Positions 37,031 to 47,451 of a DNA stretch of 64,000 nucleotides are shown in pieces. The translations under genes and the position numbers were made by a program. Each line of letters begins with the position of its first letter. The first letter of the stretch is position 1. Source of the DNA: Adiantum capillus-veneris (Eukaryota > Streptophyta > Polypodiopsida > Polypodiales > Pteridaceae); assembly GCA_014529385.2 (NCBI GenBank), contig CM043963.1:69143912-69207911 (forward strand). The letters are read 5' to 3'. The notes under the pieces were generated by a model, which saw only the letters and a program-made list of their open reading frames with translations, was not told the DNA's origin and did no database searches.

Positions 37031-40000
37031 GGTAGGCTCCATTGAAACATGAGGAGAATCAAGGTGCACCATCTCTCCAAGATGGTACGCTCCATCGAAA
37101 AACATTAAACCCACGATATGTCGTACATGAGGGGTTTACATTCAAGGACCAACACTTGTCCAAGCTATTATTGGTAGTAGCCTGAGTGGTTTGGTCTCAA
37201 GATTCACCACTTTTCCACTCGATGTCATTATATTAAGAATATGCGCGTGTTAAGGTCCACCACTTGTCCAACCTATAAGGCTACATCTTAAAGGTTATTC
37301 TTTTTTACCACCTGGAGTGACCAGGATAGGTTTTACATGGGGGTTTGGTTCCAAGGTCCACCACTTGTCCAAGCTAGGGTCCATTGAAACATGGAGAGAA
37401 GGATGCTCCACCATTGTCCAAGATAGGCTCCATTGAAACATGAGGAGAAGCAAGGTGCACCATGTCTCCAAGATGCTAGGCTCCATCGAAATACATTAAA
37501 CCCACGATATTTCGTAGATGAGGGGTTTACATTCAAGGTCCACCACTTGTCCAAGCTATTATTGCTAGTAACCTGAGTGGTTTGGTCTCAAGATTCAACA
37601 CTTTTATTTAGAATATGTGGGTGTTAAGGTCCACCACTTGTCCAACCTATAAAGCTACATCTTAAAGGTTATTCTTTCTTACTACTTGGAGTGACCATGA
37701 TAGGTTTTACATGGGAGGTTGGTTCCAAGGTCCACCACTTGTCCAAGCTAACTCTATTGAAACATAGAGAGAAGCAAAGGTCCACCCCTTGTCTAAGCTA
37801 GGGTCCATTGAAACATGGAGACAAGGATGCTCCACCATTTGTCCAAGGTAGGCTCCATTGAAACATGAGGAGAATCAAGGTGCACCATGTCTCCAAGATG
37901 CTAGGCTCCATCGAAAAACATTAAACCCACGATATGTCGTAGATGAGGGGTTTACATTCAAGGTCCAACACTTGTCCAAGCTATTATTGGTAGTAGCCTG
38001 CGTGGTTTGGTCTCAAGATTCACCACTTTTCCACTCTATGTCATTATATTAAGAATATGCACGTGTTAAGGTCCACCACTTGTCCAACCTATAAGGCTAC
38101 ATCTTAAAGGTTATTCTTTATTACCACTTGGAGTGACCATGATAGGTTTTACATGGGGGTTTCGTTCCAAGGTCCACCACTTGTCCAAGCTAACTCTATT
38201 GAAACATAGAGAGAAACAAAGGTCCACCACTTATCCAAGCTAGGGTCCATTGAAACATGGAGAGAAGGATGCTCCACCATTTGTCCAAGATATGCTCCAT
38301 TGAAACATGATGAGAAGCAAGCTGCACCATGTCTCCAAGATGCTAGGGTCCATCGAAATACATTAAACCCACGATATTTCGTAGATGAAGGGTTTACATT
38401 CAAGGTTCACCACTTGTCCAAGCTATTATTGCTAGTAGCCTGAGTGGTTTGGTCTCAAGATTCACCACTTTTATTAAGAATATGTGGGTGTTAAGGTCCA
38501 CCACTTGTCCAACCTATAAGGCTACATCTTAAAGGTTATTCTTTCTTACTACTTGGAGTGACCATGATAGGTTTTACATGGGGGTTTGGTTCCAAGGTCC
38601 ACCACTTGTCCAAGCTAACTCTATTGAGACATAGAGAGAAGCAAAGGTCCACCCCTTGTCTAAGCTAGGGTCCATTGAAACATGGAGAGAAGGATGCTCC
38701 ACCATTTGTCCAAGGTAGGCTCCATTGAAACATGAGGAGAAGCAAGGTGCACCATGTCTCCAAGATGCTAGGCTCCATCGAAAAACATTAAACCCACGAT
38801 ATGTCGTAGATGAGGGGTTTACATTTAAGGTCCACACTTGTCCAAGCTATTATTGGTAGTAGCCTGAGTGGTTTGGTCTCAAGATTCACCACTTTTCCAC
38901 TCTATGTCATTATATTAAGAATATGCGCGTGTTAAGGTCCACCACTTGTCCAACCTATAAGGCTACATTTTAAAGGTTATTCTTTATTACCACTTGGAGT
39001 GACCATGATAGGTTTTACATGGGGGTTTGGTTCCAAGGTCCACCACTTGTCCAAGCTAACTCTATTGAAACATAGAGAGAAACAAAGGTCCACCACTTGT
39101 CCAAGCTAGGGTCCATTGAAACATGGAGAGAAGGATGCTCCACCATTTGTCCAAGATAGGCTCCATTGAAACATGTCAAGAAGCAAGCTGCACCATGTCT
39201 CCAAGATGCTAGGCTCCATCGAAATACATTAAACCCACGATATTTTGTAGATGAGGGGTTTACATTCAAGGTCCACCACTTGTCCAAGCTATTATTGGTA
39301 GTAGCCTGAGTGGTTTGGTCTCAAGATTCACCACTTTTATTAATAATATGTGGGTGTTAAGGTCCACCACTTGTCCAACCTATAAAGCTACATCTTAAAG
39401 GTTATTCTTTCTTACTACTTGGAGTGACCATGATAGGTTTTACATGGGGGTTTGGTTCCAAGGTCCACCACTTGTCCAAGCTAACTCTATTGAAACATAG
39501 AGAGAAGCAAAGGTCCACCTATTGTCTAAGCTAGGGTCCATTGAAACATGGAGAGAAGGATGCTCCACCATTTGTCCAAGGTAGGCTCCATTGAAACATG
39601 AGGAGAATCAAGGTGCACCATGTCTCCAAGATGCTAGGCTCCATCGAAAAACATTAAACCCACGATATGTCGTACATGAGGGGTTTACATTCAAGGACCA
39701 ACACTGGTCCAAGCTATTATTGGTAGTAGCCTGAGTGGTTTGGTCTCAAGATTCACCACTTTTCCACTCTATGTCATTATATTAAAAATATGCGCGTGTT
39801 AAGGTCCACCACTTGTCCAACCTATAAGGCTACATCTTAAAGGTTATTCTTTATTACCACTTGGAGTGACCATGATAGGTTTTACATGGGGGTTTGGTTC
39901 CAAGGTCCACCACTTGTCCAAGCTAACTCTATTGAAACATAGAGAGAAACAAAGGTCCACCACTTGTCCAAGCTAGGGTCCATTGAAACATGGAGAGAAG

Positions 40001-40142
40001 GATGCTCCACCATTTGTCCAAGATAGGCTCCATTGAAACATGATGAGAAGCAAGCTGCACCATGTCTCCAAGATGGTAGGCTCCATCGAAATACATTAAA
40101 CCCACAATATTTCGTAGATGAAGGGTTTACATTCAAGGTCCA

Positions 40143-41729
40143 TGTCACAATAATCAATATCTAATTCTCCTAAATGATTTTCTCATATTAAACTGATCAT
40201 TTAATGTGGGGAAGTGCCAAGGGAGAAAAAGCTAGAATATTGGTTAAGTTAGCAGACCGGCCACAGTAGGGATCCAAAGGAGGGAAAATAGGGATCCAAA
40301 GGGGGGGCCATCTGCAAAAGAGCCATGTGAAACAACGGGCTAAAAAGACCCTAAGGTTCAGCCCATTAAGACTTCCAAAATGCTAAGGTTCCAAAATTCA
40401 AAGGTTGTGTCCAAAGGTTAACCTTAGGGAAAATTGGATGCTTAGTGTGTACCCAAAAAGTCTTTCTGCATCCCTACATGGGAGGGGGCGAGCCCCAAAG
40501 CTAGGGGATGAGAGAGAAAACCACACACACACACAGGCTCCCTTTACACAAAGGGAATGAGGGACACATGTCAGCTCTTAGGCCAGATGCCCACAAGGTG
40601 TGCTCAATTCCTATTGGAAGACCCTTGAAGTGGACCAATGAGAATTAAGCTAGAGTAAATCTAGTTTAATTAATTTAAAAACATTTAATAAAAGAAACCA
40701 ATAAGAATTAAGTGTCCTAGAAGACTATTGGGCAGTCTCCCAAGGGGTCCAATGAGCATTCAGAAGCCCCATGGCTTGCCTGATTCCTATTGGCCAGGAG
40801 GCAAAGGGGTCCAATGAGAGTTTAGTTTAATTATTTAATTATCTAAAGCTCTCACAAAAGGGGAAAGGGGGACACATGTCAGAAGGCTATCACTTATGCT
40901 GCTTAATTCCTATTGGCTTGACCTGGGGAGGTCCAATGAGGAAAAAGCCAGCCTAACTTAGCAGCTAGGGCTCGCCCAAGAGAGAGAGGGGGCTGATTTT
41001 TGCTTGGCATTCACTCACACACTCTCACACTTGACCATGTGTGAAGGGAAAACACTCTATCTCCTCCCAAGCTTTAATGGAGAGCTCATCACCTACTCCA
41101 AGCTTGTGAGATAGAAGCCTACATCAACACCTCTTGGCATGTGGATGCAAATCCAACCAAGAGCCAAGCTTCAATGCATGCTCATCTTCTCTACCAAGCT
41201 AATTACTAAGCTAAGCTATGCTAATATGAGTGATTATGTGAGGAGATGTACTTCTTTCTCGTAAGATACTTCTTTTTCCTCTCAATCTACTCTCATACCC
41301 TGCTAGCTCTCACCATCTTCGAAGGTGTGTGAGGTCTTGGGTCTGAGAACGGGGATAATTCAAGTTGTGTTTGATTAAGTGTTTTGCTTGGTGTATGAAG
41401 CTTCCATCTTCATTGCACTAGCTAGTCTTGAAGGAACACAAAGAATTGTATTGTACAATGTCTCTCTTGATGGGAGAAACCATAATACAAAGCCTTTTGG
41501 AGGGGGGACCGGCTCCATGCAAATCCGGTCCTCAATGTTGTCAATAGCTTAATTGCTCTCTCTCTTTTGAAAGTATTGTCGATGCTATCTAACTAGGTGT
41601 TATGCTTTTTGTTGCTCTCTCCACCCAAGCACTCTTGTAATTCTCATTAGGAATCTATTCTAATGAAATGCCCACTATGTTCATGCTAATTTCCGCTACA
41701 AATAAGATTTTAGGCCATTAAATGTTACA
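40143..41729 (+). mobile_element. Chromovirus 5' LTR
   Basis: 1,587 bp, from TGTCACAATAATC to AAATGTTACA, followed by one T and the primer-binding site. The left half contains four spaced ATTCCTATTGG / CCAATGAG pairs (40,606-40,940), that is, CCAAT boxes in both orientations. These are plausible promoter elements in U3, but no transcription start can be shown. Confidence 0.95.
40606..40940. promoter_or_regulatory. Cluster of paired, inverted CCAAT-box motifs in the LTR U3
   Basis: AATTCCTATTGG at 40,606 pairs with CCAATGAGAATT at 40,635; CTATTGGG (about 40,735) with TCCAATGAGCATT (40,749); ATTCCTATTGG (40,783) with CCAATGAG (40,811); AATTCCTATTGG (40,904) with CCAATGAG (40,933). A further CCAATAAGAATTA is at 40,698. 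The same cluster recurs in the 3' LTR. A role as NF-Y-type CCAAT sites is inference. Confidence 0.5.
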
Positions 41730-41730
41730 T

Positions 41731-42146
41731 TGGTATCAGAGCTCAAGGTTTCTCTTTTCTTGCTCAAGAAGGGAGGTCCTCAAGCTAGCTACAAATGGTT
41801 GGTATTATTAATTGCCTGTGAGTAAGTAGAATAGGGATTTTTCAGCCTTGCAGTGCGCCTGCCTTTGTGCAGTTAACGGGGCATCACCGTCGAGAGCTAT
41901 GGTCTTAATAGTGGAGTCCTACGGGGCTTGCCTACGGCTTAACCACTATTGAGCTATTAGAAGCTTGACAGGAGCCGGTGCTGTTTTGGTGTCGAAAGAC
42001 CCTCTCTTCTATTCCTTGCAATTAATGGTATTCGAGCCGCGGGTACAGTAGCTTGAGTGCTTTTTCTAAAGGGGTAAAGAGGAGTAGCAACTAGGGCTTG
42101 AAGTGCCAAAGTACACCTAAAAAGTTTACACCTAAAAGTTGTTAGA
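41731..42146 (+). other. Chromovirus primer-binding site and leader
   Basis: TGGTATCAGAGCTCAAGG at 41,731 is the initiator tRNA-Met-type primer site. About 400 bp of leader follow, with no upstream ORF of note, up to the gag ATG at 42,147. Confidence 0.85.
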
Positions 42147-45100
42147 ATGGCTGACAATATTAAAGAGAGTGAAATTAATGTTGATAACTTTGATTTTGCT
42201 CATGAGCAAGCTACTAATGATGCTTCAATGCTTGTTAATTATCTTGTTTCTAGGCTTCAACAAGCCATGGGCAATCCATCTCTCCAAAGTGAAGTGCAAC
42301 GGCAGCTCCGTGCTCACGGGATTCTCCAAGCTCATCACCATGACGAGAGAACACCTAGGAAGCCTCCTTGTGAGACTACCAAAAGAGGTCTCTCTCCGAT
42401 TCGGGAAGAAGAAGAGAATCCATATGAAGGGCTCAAGAACTTACTTCTTGATGATGCATCTCCTTCCCAAAGGAGAACTCAAGAGCCTCCACCGAAGGAA
42501 CGAGAAAGAAGCGAGTCTCCCGCCACCTCGGCGGAGATGGCTCCACGAAGACGGCGGGCTAAACGCTCTCCATCACCACCAAAGCGGAGAAGACCATCAC
42601 ACTCTTCTCCACGCCATAATTCAAAGAGGGATGATAAAAAGCAAGAGAAGAAAAAGGCGAGAAAGAGGACACCCTCTTCTCCATCTTCTTCATCCTCTTC
42701 CTCTTATGAAAGCTATGGTGAAGACGACAAAGATCAAGACAAGAAAAAGGCGAGAAAGAGGTCACCCTCTTCTCCACCTTCTTCAAATTCTTCATCTTCT
42801 GAAGAAAGTGATGGTGCAACTTTTGAACCATCAAAAAGAAGAGGCCATAGGAAATCCTATGCCGCATGGAAGAGGTCGTCCAAGCTGAAGAAATTCAAAG
42901 AGGGAGGGAAGAGCATCTCTTTCCTTACCTATGATGGCACCTTCGGTGCTACAGACAAAGTTTTGGCCTTTATCCAGCAATTCGATGCGGCGTTTGGAGA
43001 TGAGGGCTTCACGGAGTCCTCTAAGCTACGCCATGTAGCTATGCACTTTCAAAAGTCCGCCAGACAATGGTGGTCTAGCCTACGAGCCAACGGTGAAGCT
43101 CCACGAACATGGAAGGCTTTAAGAGCTTCCATTATGAAGCAGTTTTTGGCCACCGATGCCAAAGACAAAGTACTCACCGAATGGCGAAGCTTAAAGCTCT
43201 CTCCCAATGAATCCATCCACAAATATGTAGACAAGTTTTGGGACCTACAACTCAAAGCCACTGTCTTCAAAAAGTTGGATTTTGGAGAGCAAAAGCAACA
43301 ATTTTGTGCGGGCTTAACCGAAGAAATGGCGGAGTATGTCAACTCCCAAAGGCCACGTACCATATCGGCGGTAATACACCATACTATGGTGGCCTCGCGA
43401 ATCAATTTCCAAACGGGGGGTAAAAGAAATAATAAGCCCCCGGAAAACAAGGGTTCCAATGAGCCTAAGGGGAAGGACAATGTCCAAAAGTCTCCTAAGG
43501 GCAATTCCAACAAAGCTAAAGAGAAGGGAGTTTACAAAGGAAAGAATAAACTCTCTCCTGAAGAGCTTGAGCGTTATCGTAAAGATAACCGGTGTTTCAA
43601 GTGCGGCGAACAAGGGCATGCGTACCGCGCTTGTCCCCAAAAGAACAACCGCCAAGATCCTCCTAGAGCTTCTTTGGTTGAAATCCAAGAGGAGGAGATT
43701 CACCAAACTCACCACAAAGGATCTCCTCTATGCCATGCTTGGGGAAAGGTAAGAGAACATGATGCTTTTATTCTCTTTGACCCTGGTTCTACTCACAATT
43801 TCATATCTATGGAGTTAGCCACCAAGCTAGGCATACAATCCTACGAGATGGGAGATATCCTACCCGCAGACAGTGCCTTCAAGGGGCAAGAAGCTTCAGT
43901 CACTCCCTTAATCGGGAAATTGAGGCTTCATGTCCAAGGCTATGTGGACAAAGAGGATTTCTTTATCTCTCCTCTCAAGCATGAGGATGTAATCCTAGGG
44001 GCACCATGGTTTGACCGTCTGGCTGCCCATGTTAAATTTCCTGAAAGGAGAATCTCCTTTAAGTTCAGGGAAAAGGACATGTATATAGATGCTAGGGAGA
44101 TGGGTAACACCATCCCCATTGTACATACACCAGCTTTCAACAAGTCAATAAAGAGCTCTATTTCCGTGTACATGATTTTTGTTAAAGATTCTCAAAATGA
44201 ACCTAATGCTTTAGCAAAAGAAAATAAAAGCAACCAAAAGGAATTAGAGTTATCCAATTTTCTCAAGGGGTTTCAAGATGTCTTTATTGACGACATCCCT
44301 TGTGAGCTACCTCCTAAACGAGGTAATGACGACCATGCAATTGAACTTCTTCCAGGAAGTTCACCGCCTAACAAACCTCCTTATAGAGTTTCTCAAGCTC
44401 AACAAGAGGAGATTATGCGGCAAGTGCATGAGTTAATTGAGAAGGGCATGGTTAGGCCTAGCTCATCTCCATTTTGCTCACCTGTGCTATTAGTGCAAAA
44501 GAAAGACGGCACATATCGTATGTGTGTCGACTATAGAGCACTAAATAGGATCACTATCAAGAATAGGTTTCCCGTTCCACGGGTAGAAGACCTATTTGAT
44601 AAGCTACAAGGATCGACCTACTTCAGTAGGATTGACCTAAAAAGTGGCTATCATCAAATAAGGATAGTTGATCAAGACATTGTAAAGACCGCATTTCGTA
44701 CTACATTTGGTCTTTACGAATACATTGTCATGCCTTTTGGCTTGACTAATGCACCAGCCACATTTAACCGCTTGATGGAGAAGCTGTTCAGGCCTCATCG
44801 AACCTTCACTGGAGTGTTCTTTGATGATATTATCATCTACTCTAATTCATTAGAGGAACACAAGCAACACCTCCAGGTAATATTTCAAGTTTTAAGAGAG
44901 AATAAACTTTATGTTAATCGAAAGAAAAGTGAATTTTTCTTGCAAGAGATTCAATATTTAGGTCACATTATCTCTCAAGATGGAATCCAAATGGATCCAT
45001 CCAAGTTAGAGGTAATAAAAGGATGGCCTAAACCAAGGAATCTTCATGAACTAAGAAGCTTTATAGGTATGTGTGCATACTATAGACGCTTCATAGAAAA

Positions 45101-45851
45101 GTTCTCACAAATTGCGGGACCATTACATGACCTAACAAAGAAAAATGTTAGGTATACGTGGTCTGCTAAGGAGAACAATGCTTTCGAAAAGCTTAAAGAA
45201 AAGCTTATCTCTCAACCTGTGCTTACACTACCGGATCTCTCAAAACCATTTGAGGTCCAATGTGATGCTTGTGGTGATTGCCTTGGGGCTGTTTTGCTCC
45301 AAGAAGGGCACGCCATAGGCTATGAGAGTCGAAGGCTCGACCCTGTTGAGCAAGCTCTAGGCATATACGAAAAAGAACTCCTTGCAGTTCTACATGCCTT
45401 AGACTCATGGAAGCACTATTTATTGGGGACTCCTTTCATTCTGCGAACGGATCACCAAAGTCTTAAGTACTTCATGACGCAGACCAAGCTCTCCGACAAA
45501 CAAATGAGGTGGGCAAATTTCCTTTCGCAATTTCATTTTCATATTGCTCACATTGCTGGCAAGCATAATCAAGTAGCCGATGCACTCTCAAGACGACCGA
45601 GAGTGAATGCGGTTTCCATAGCAACTCACAATGATCTATCTTTAATGATAGATGAGTATGCTATTGATCCCGATTTTAGAGATGTGATTTCAGCCCTTGC
45701 ATTAGGGAAGAAAGAAGAACCATTTACTTTACAAGATGGTTATCTTCTCTATGGCAATAGACTATGCGTTACTAACTCACTACGTGAGAAAGTAATGTAT
45801 GAATCTCATGCTCCCCCATATGCGGGGCATAGAGGGATTCAGTCTACCTAA
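42147..45851 (+). CDS. Chromovirus Gag-Pol (Gag, protease, RT, RNase H; broken at integrase start)
   Basis: A single 1,234-aa frame from ATG. Residues about 115-225 form an Arg/Ser- and Lys-rich low-complexity region with an internal duplication (KKKARKRTPSSPSSSS and KKKARKRSPSSPPSSNSSSS). The Gag core (about 250-420) contains AMHFQKSARQWWSSL. A CCHC knuckle, CFKCGEQGHAYRAC, is near residue 485. The protease has LFDPGSTHNFIS with a Pro in the D-[ST]-G position, as is common in plant gypsy elements. RT shows CVDYRALNRITIKNRFPVPR, RIDLKSGYHQI and the catalytic FFDDIIIY. RNase H has FEVQCDACGDCLGAVL, EKELLAVLHAL and RTDHQSLKYF. The frame stops at 45,849-45,851 inside the integrase zinc domain, just after YAGHRGIQST, so RT-RNase H are intact and integrase is cut off. 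Confidence 0.95.
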   Translation: MADNIKESEINVDNFDFAHEQATNDASMLVNYLVSRLQQAMGNPSLQSEVQRQLRAHGILQAHHHDERTPRKPPCETTKRGLSPIREEEENPYEGLKNLLLDDASPSQRRTQEPPPKERERSESPATSAEMAPRRRRAKRSPSPPKRRRPSHSSPRHNSKRDDKKQEKKKARKRTPSSPSSSSSSSYESYGEDDKDQDKKKARKRSPSSPPSSNSSSSEESDGATFEPSKRRGHRKSYAAWKRSSKLKKFKEGGKSISFLTYDGTFGATDKVLAFIQQFDAAFGDEGFTESSKLRHVAMHFQKSARQWWSSLRANGEAPRTWKALRASIMKQFLATDAKDKVLTEWRSLKLSPNESIHKYVDKFWDLQLKATVFKKLDFGEQKQQFCAGLTEEMAEYVNSQRPRTISAVIHHTMVASRINFQTGGKRNNKPPENKGSNEPKGKDNVQKSPKGNSNKAKEKGVYKGKNKLSPEELERYRKDNRCFKCGEQGHAYRACPQKNNRQDPPRASLVEIQEEEIHQTHHKGSPLCHAWGKVREHDAFILFDPGSTHNFISMELATKLGIQSYEMGDILPADSAFKGQEASVTPLIGKLRLHVQGYVDKEDFFISPLKHEDVILGAPWFDRLAAHVKFPERRISFKFREKDMYIDAREMGNTIPIVHTPAFNKSIKSSISVYMIFVKDSQNEPNALAKENKSNQKELELSNFLKGFQDVFIDDIPCELPPKRGNDDHAIELLPGSSPPNKPPYRVSQAQQEEIMRQVHELIEKGMVRPSSSPFCSPVLLVQKKDGTYRMCVDYRALNRITIKNRFPVPRVEDLFDKLQGSTYFSRIDLKSGYHQIRIVDQDIVKTAFRTTFGLYEYIVMPFGLTNAPATFNRLMEKLFRPHRTFTGVFFDDIIIYSNSLEEHKQHLQVIFQVLRENKLYVNRKKSEFFLQEIQYLGHIISQDGIQMDPSKLEVIKGWPKPRNLHELRSFIGMCAYYRRFIEKFSQIAGPLHDLTKKNVRYTWSAKENNAFEKLKEKLISQPVLTLPDLSKPFEVQCDACGDCLGAVLLQEGHAIGYESRRLDPVEQALGIYEKELLAVLHALDSWKHYLLGTPFILRTDHQSLKYFMTQTKLSDKQMRWANFLSQFHFHIAHIAGKHNQVADALSRRPRVNAVSIATHNDLSLMIDEYAIDPDFRDVISALALGKKEEPFTLQDGYLLYGNRLCVTNSLREKVMYESHAPPYAGHRGIQST

Positions 45852-46257
45852 AGGGAATTGAAACATATTTCTATTGGCCTACCATGAAAGTGAACATACA
45901 TGAGTATGTTTCCAAATGTGTGGTATGTCAAAAGACAAAATTTGATAGAGGGAAGCAACTTGGATTGCTTCAACCCTTGCCAATCCCTAATTCACCATGG
46001 GAGAGCATATCCATGGATTTTATCTTTGGATTGCCTAAGTCTATCCATGGGAATACGGGAATATGGACGATAGTAGACAGGTTCAGTAAACAAGCTCATT
46101 TTATACCTGTCAAAAAGACTATCAAAGCCCATCAAATGGCAACCCTCTTCATTTCACAAATTTTCAAGTACCATGGCTTGCCAATGTCCATAGTGTCGGA
46201 TAGAGATCCTAGAATGACCAGTAATTTTGGAAGGGTCTCTTTGAGAATTTAGGAACA
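45852..46257 (+). pseudogene. Chromovirus integrase, zinc-domain end and catalytic core (frame-broken)
   Basis: After the stop at 45,851 and a frame change before 45,884, the frame 45,884-46,252 carries VSKCVVCQKTKFDRGKQ (the CxxC half of the zinc domain), WESISMDFIFGLP (first catalytic Asp), WTIVDRFSKQAHFIPVKK and HGLPMSIVSDRDPRMTSNF (second Asp). A second frame change, in a T run near 46,226, ends it before the catalytic Glu. The breaks are small, in keeping with the young LTR age. Confidence 0.9.
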
Positions 46258-47094
46258 AGGCTAAACTTCTCTTCGGCCTATCATCCACAAACTGATGGCC
46301 AAAGTGAAATAGCTAACCTAACTATTCTCGATCTACTAAAAGCCTATGTAACGGAAGTAGATCAAAGATCCCAATGGGAGAAGTACTTACCCTTAGTAGA
46401 GTATGCTTACAATAACACTGTACATACTTCTACAGGAAAAGCACCTTTCGAGGTAATTGAGGGAAGATCAAAAAGTCCCTTGCTACTTAAGGTACATGGG
46501 AAGATCTTCGCTGCAGATGAGTATAGCCGAGACCTACAAGAATCTTTCCAAAAGATTAAGGATGCTATCTCTATCTCACAGCAAAGGCAAAAGGCTGCTG
46601 CTGACAAGCACAGAAGAGCCCAAGCCTTTAAAGAAAACGATTGGGTCTTGTTAAAGTTTCCCAAGGCTCGATTAAGGCACACGACGGGCAAGAATCCTAC
46701 GGGCCACCAAAAGTACTATGCTAAACTAGCAAAAAGGTACTATGGTCCCTTCCAGATTCTTAGGCCAATCAATGAGATGGCCTATCAACTTAAGTTGCCC
46801 AATCATTGGCTCATACACAATGCTTTTCATGTGAGCCTCTTAAAGCCTTACAAAGGAGAGCCACCTCAAGAACCAACTATTGAAGACCCACCGGAGATCG
46901 AGGACCACGAGGAGGTGCTGCAGCCCGAGTCCATTCTCCGACATGAAGACAAGGTATTAAGAGGCGGTAAGACTATCCGACGATATCTTATTAAGTTTAA
47001 GAATTATCCTTTTGAAGATGCTAGATGGATGCAAGGCATACAATTAAAGGATAACCTAAACCTTGTCAATGCTTACAATGCTTCCCAAGAGTAA
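46258..47094 (+). pseudogene. Chromovirus integrase C-terminal half with chromodomain
   Basis: The third frame resumes with SSAYHPQTDGQSEI, containing the catalytic Glu (first ATG only at 46,480), then LPLVEYAYNNTVHTSTGKAP and the C-terminal WVLLKFPKARL and YYGPFQILRPI. The last part, RRYLIKFKNYPFEDARWMQ at about 46,977-47,034, is a chromodomain (known relatives have the form YLVKWKGYP-x5-W). In chromoviruses this domain steers integration to particular chromatin, commonly heterochromatin, which fits insertion into a tandem array. The stop is at 47,092-47,094. Confidence 0.9.
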
Positions 47095-47451
47095 GCAAAT
47101 GTACAAAATGTTAAAAATGAACAAAAATTTTTGTCTTATAAGACTCTCTTTTTCTTTATTTGTGCACAAAAATGAAGTAGTATGCATGCTTAGATCAAGT
47201 TTGCGGAGACGACGTCTCCCAAACACCAAGTAGAGCTTGTCACTCTACTATGGAAGACTGATAGGACTAATGTGCAGACATGCTTGCGGCAGCCTCAGGC
47301 TCTCAAGCGCCAAATGGACTAGTCATCCATTATGGAATGATGTCGTAGGGTAACATAGGGATCCTCTACCCGCTAAGAAAAGGACTCATGCATATGCTTT
47401 ATCTTCTCTACACCATAGTCGAGGACGACTATGATTTCAAGAGAGAGGTAA
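47095..47451 (+). other. Chromovirus 3' untranslated region and polypurine tract
   Basis: About 357 bp without a gene. It ends in the purine-rich AAGAGAGAGGTAA, which abuts the 3' LTR at 47,452 and is the expected plus-strand primer. Confidence 0.8.

Larger units (their letters stand above)
19761..40142. repeat. Satellite-like tandem array, left segment (monomers 1-48)
   Basis: Monomers starting with CCTGAGTGGTTTGG begin at 19761, 20185, 20627, 21051, 21492, 21917, 22359, 22783, 23225, 23650, 24041, 24466, 24908, 25283, 25707, 26149, 26574, 26965, 27390, 27832, 28257, 28699, 29123, 29565, 29990, 30381, 30806, 31248, 31673, 32115, 32540, 32982, 33357, 33781, 34223, 34648, 35073, 35515, 35890, 36314, 36756, 37181, 37572, 37997, 38439, 38863, 39305 and 39730. 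Type A (424-425 bp) has TTTTATTAAGAATATG near its start. Type B (441-442 bp) has about 17 extra bases there (CCACTCTATGTCATTA). B' (391 bp) lacks one 51-bp subrepeat; a 375-bp form has an A head on a B' body. A and B alternate, giving a dimer of about 867 bp. The last monomer is interrupted at 40,142. Confidence 0.97.

Noticed and set aside
42139-42888. A 249-codon plus-strand ORF overlapping the chromovirus Gag in another frame
   Set aside because: It is a low-complexity shadow of the Arg/Ser/Lys-rich part of Gag.
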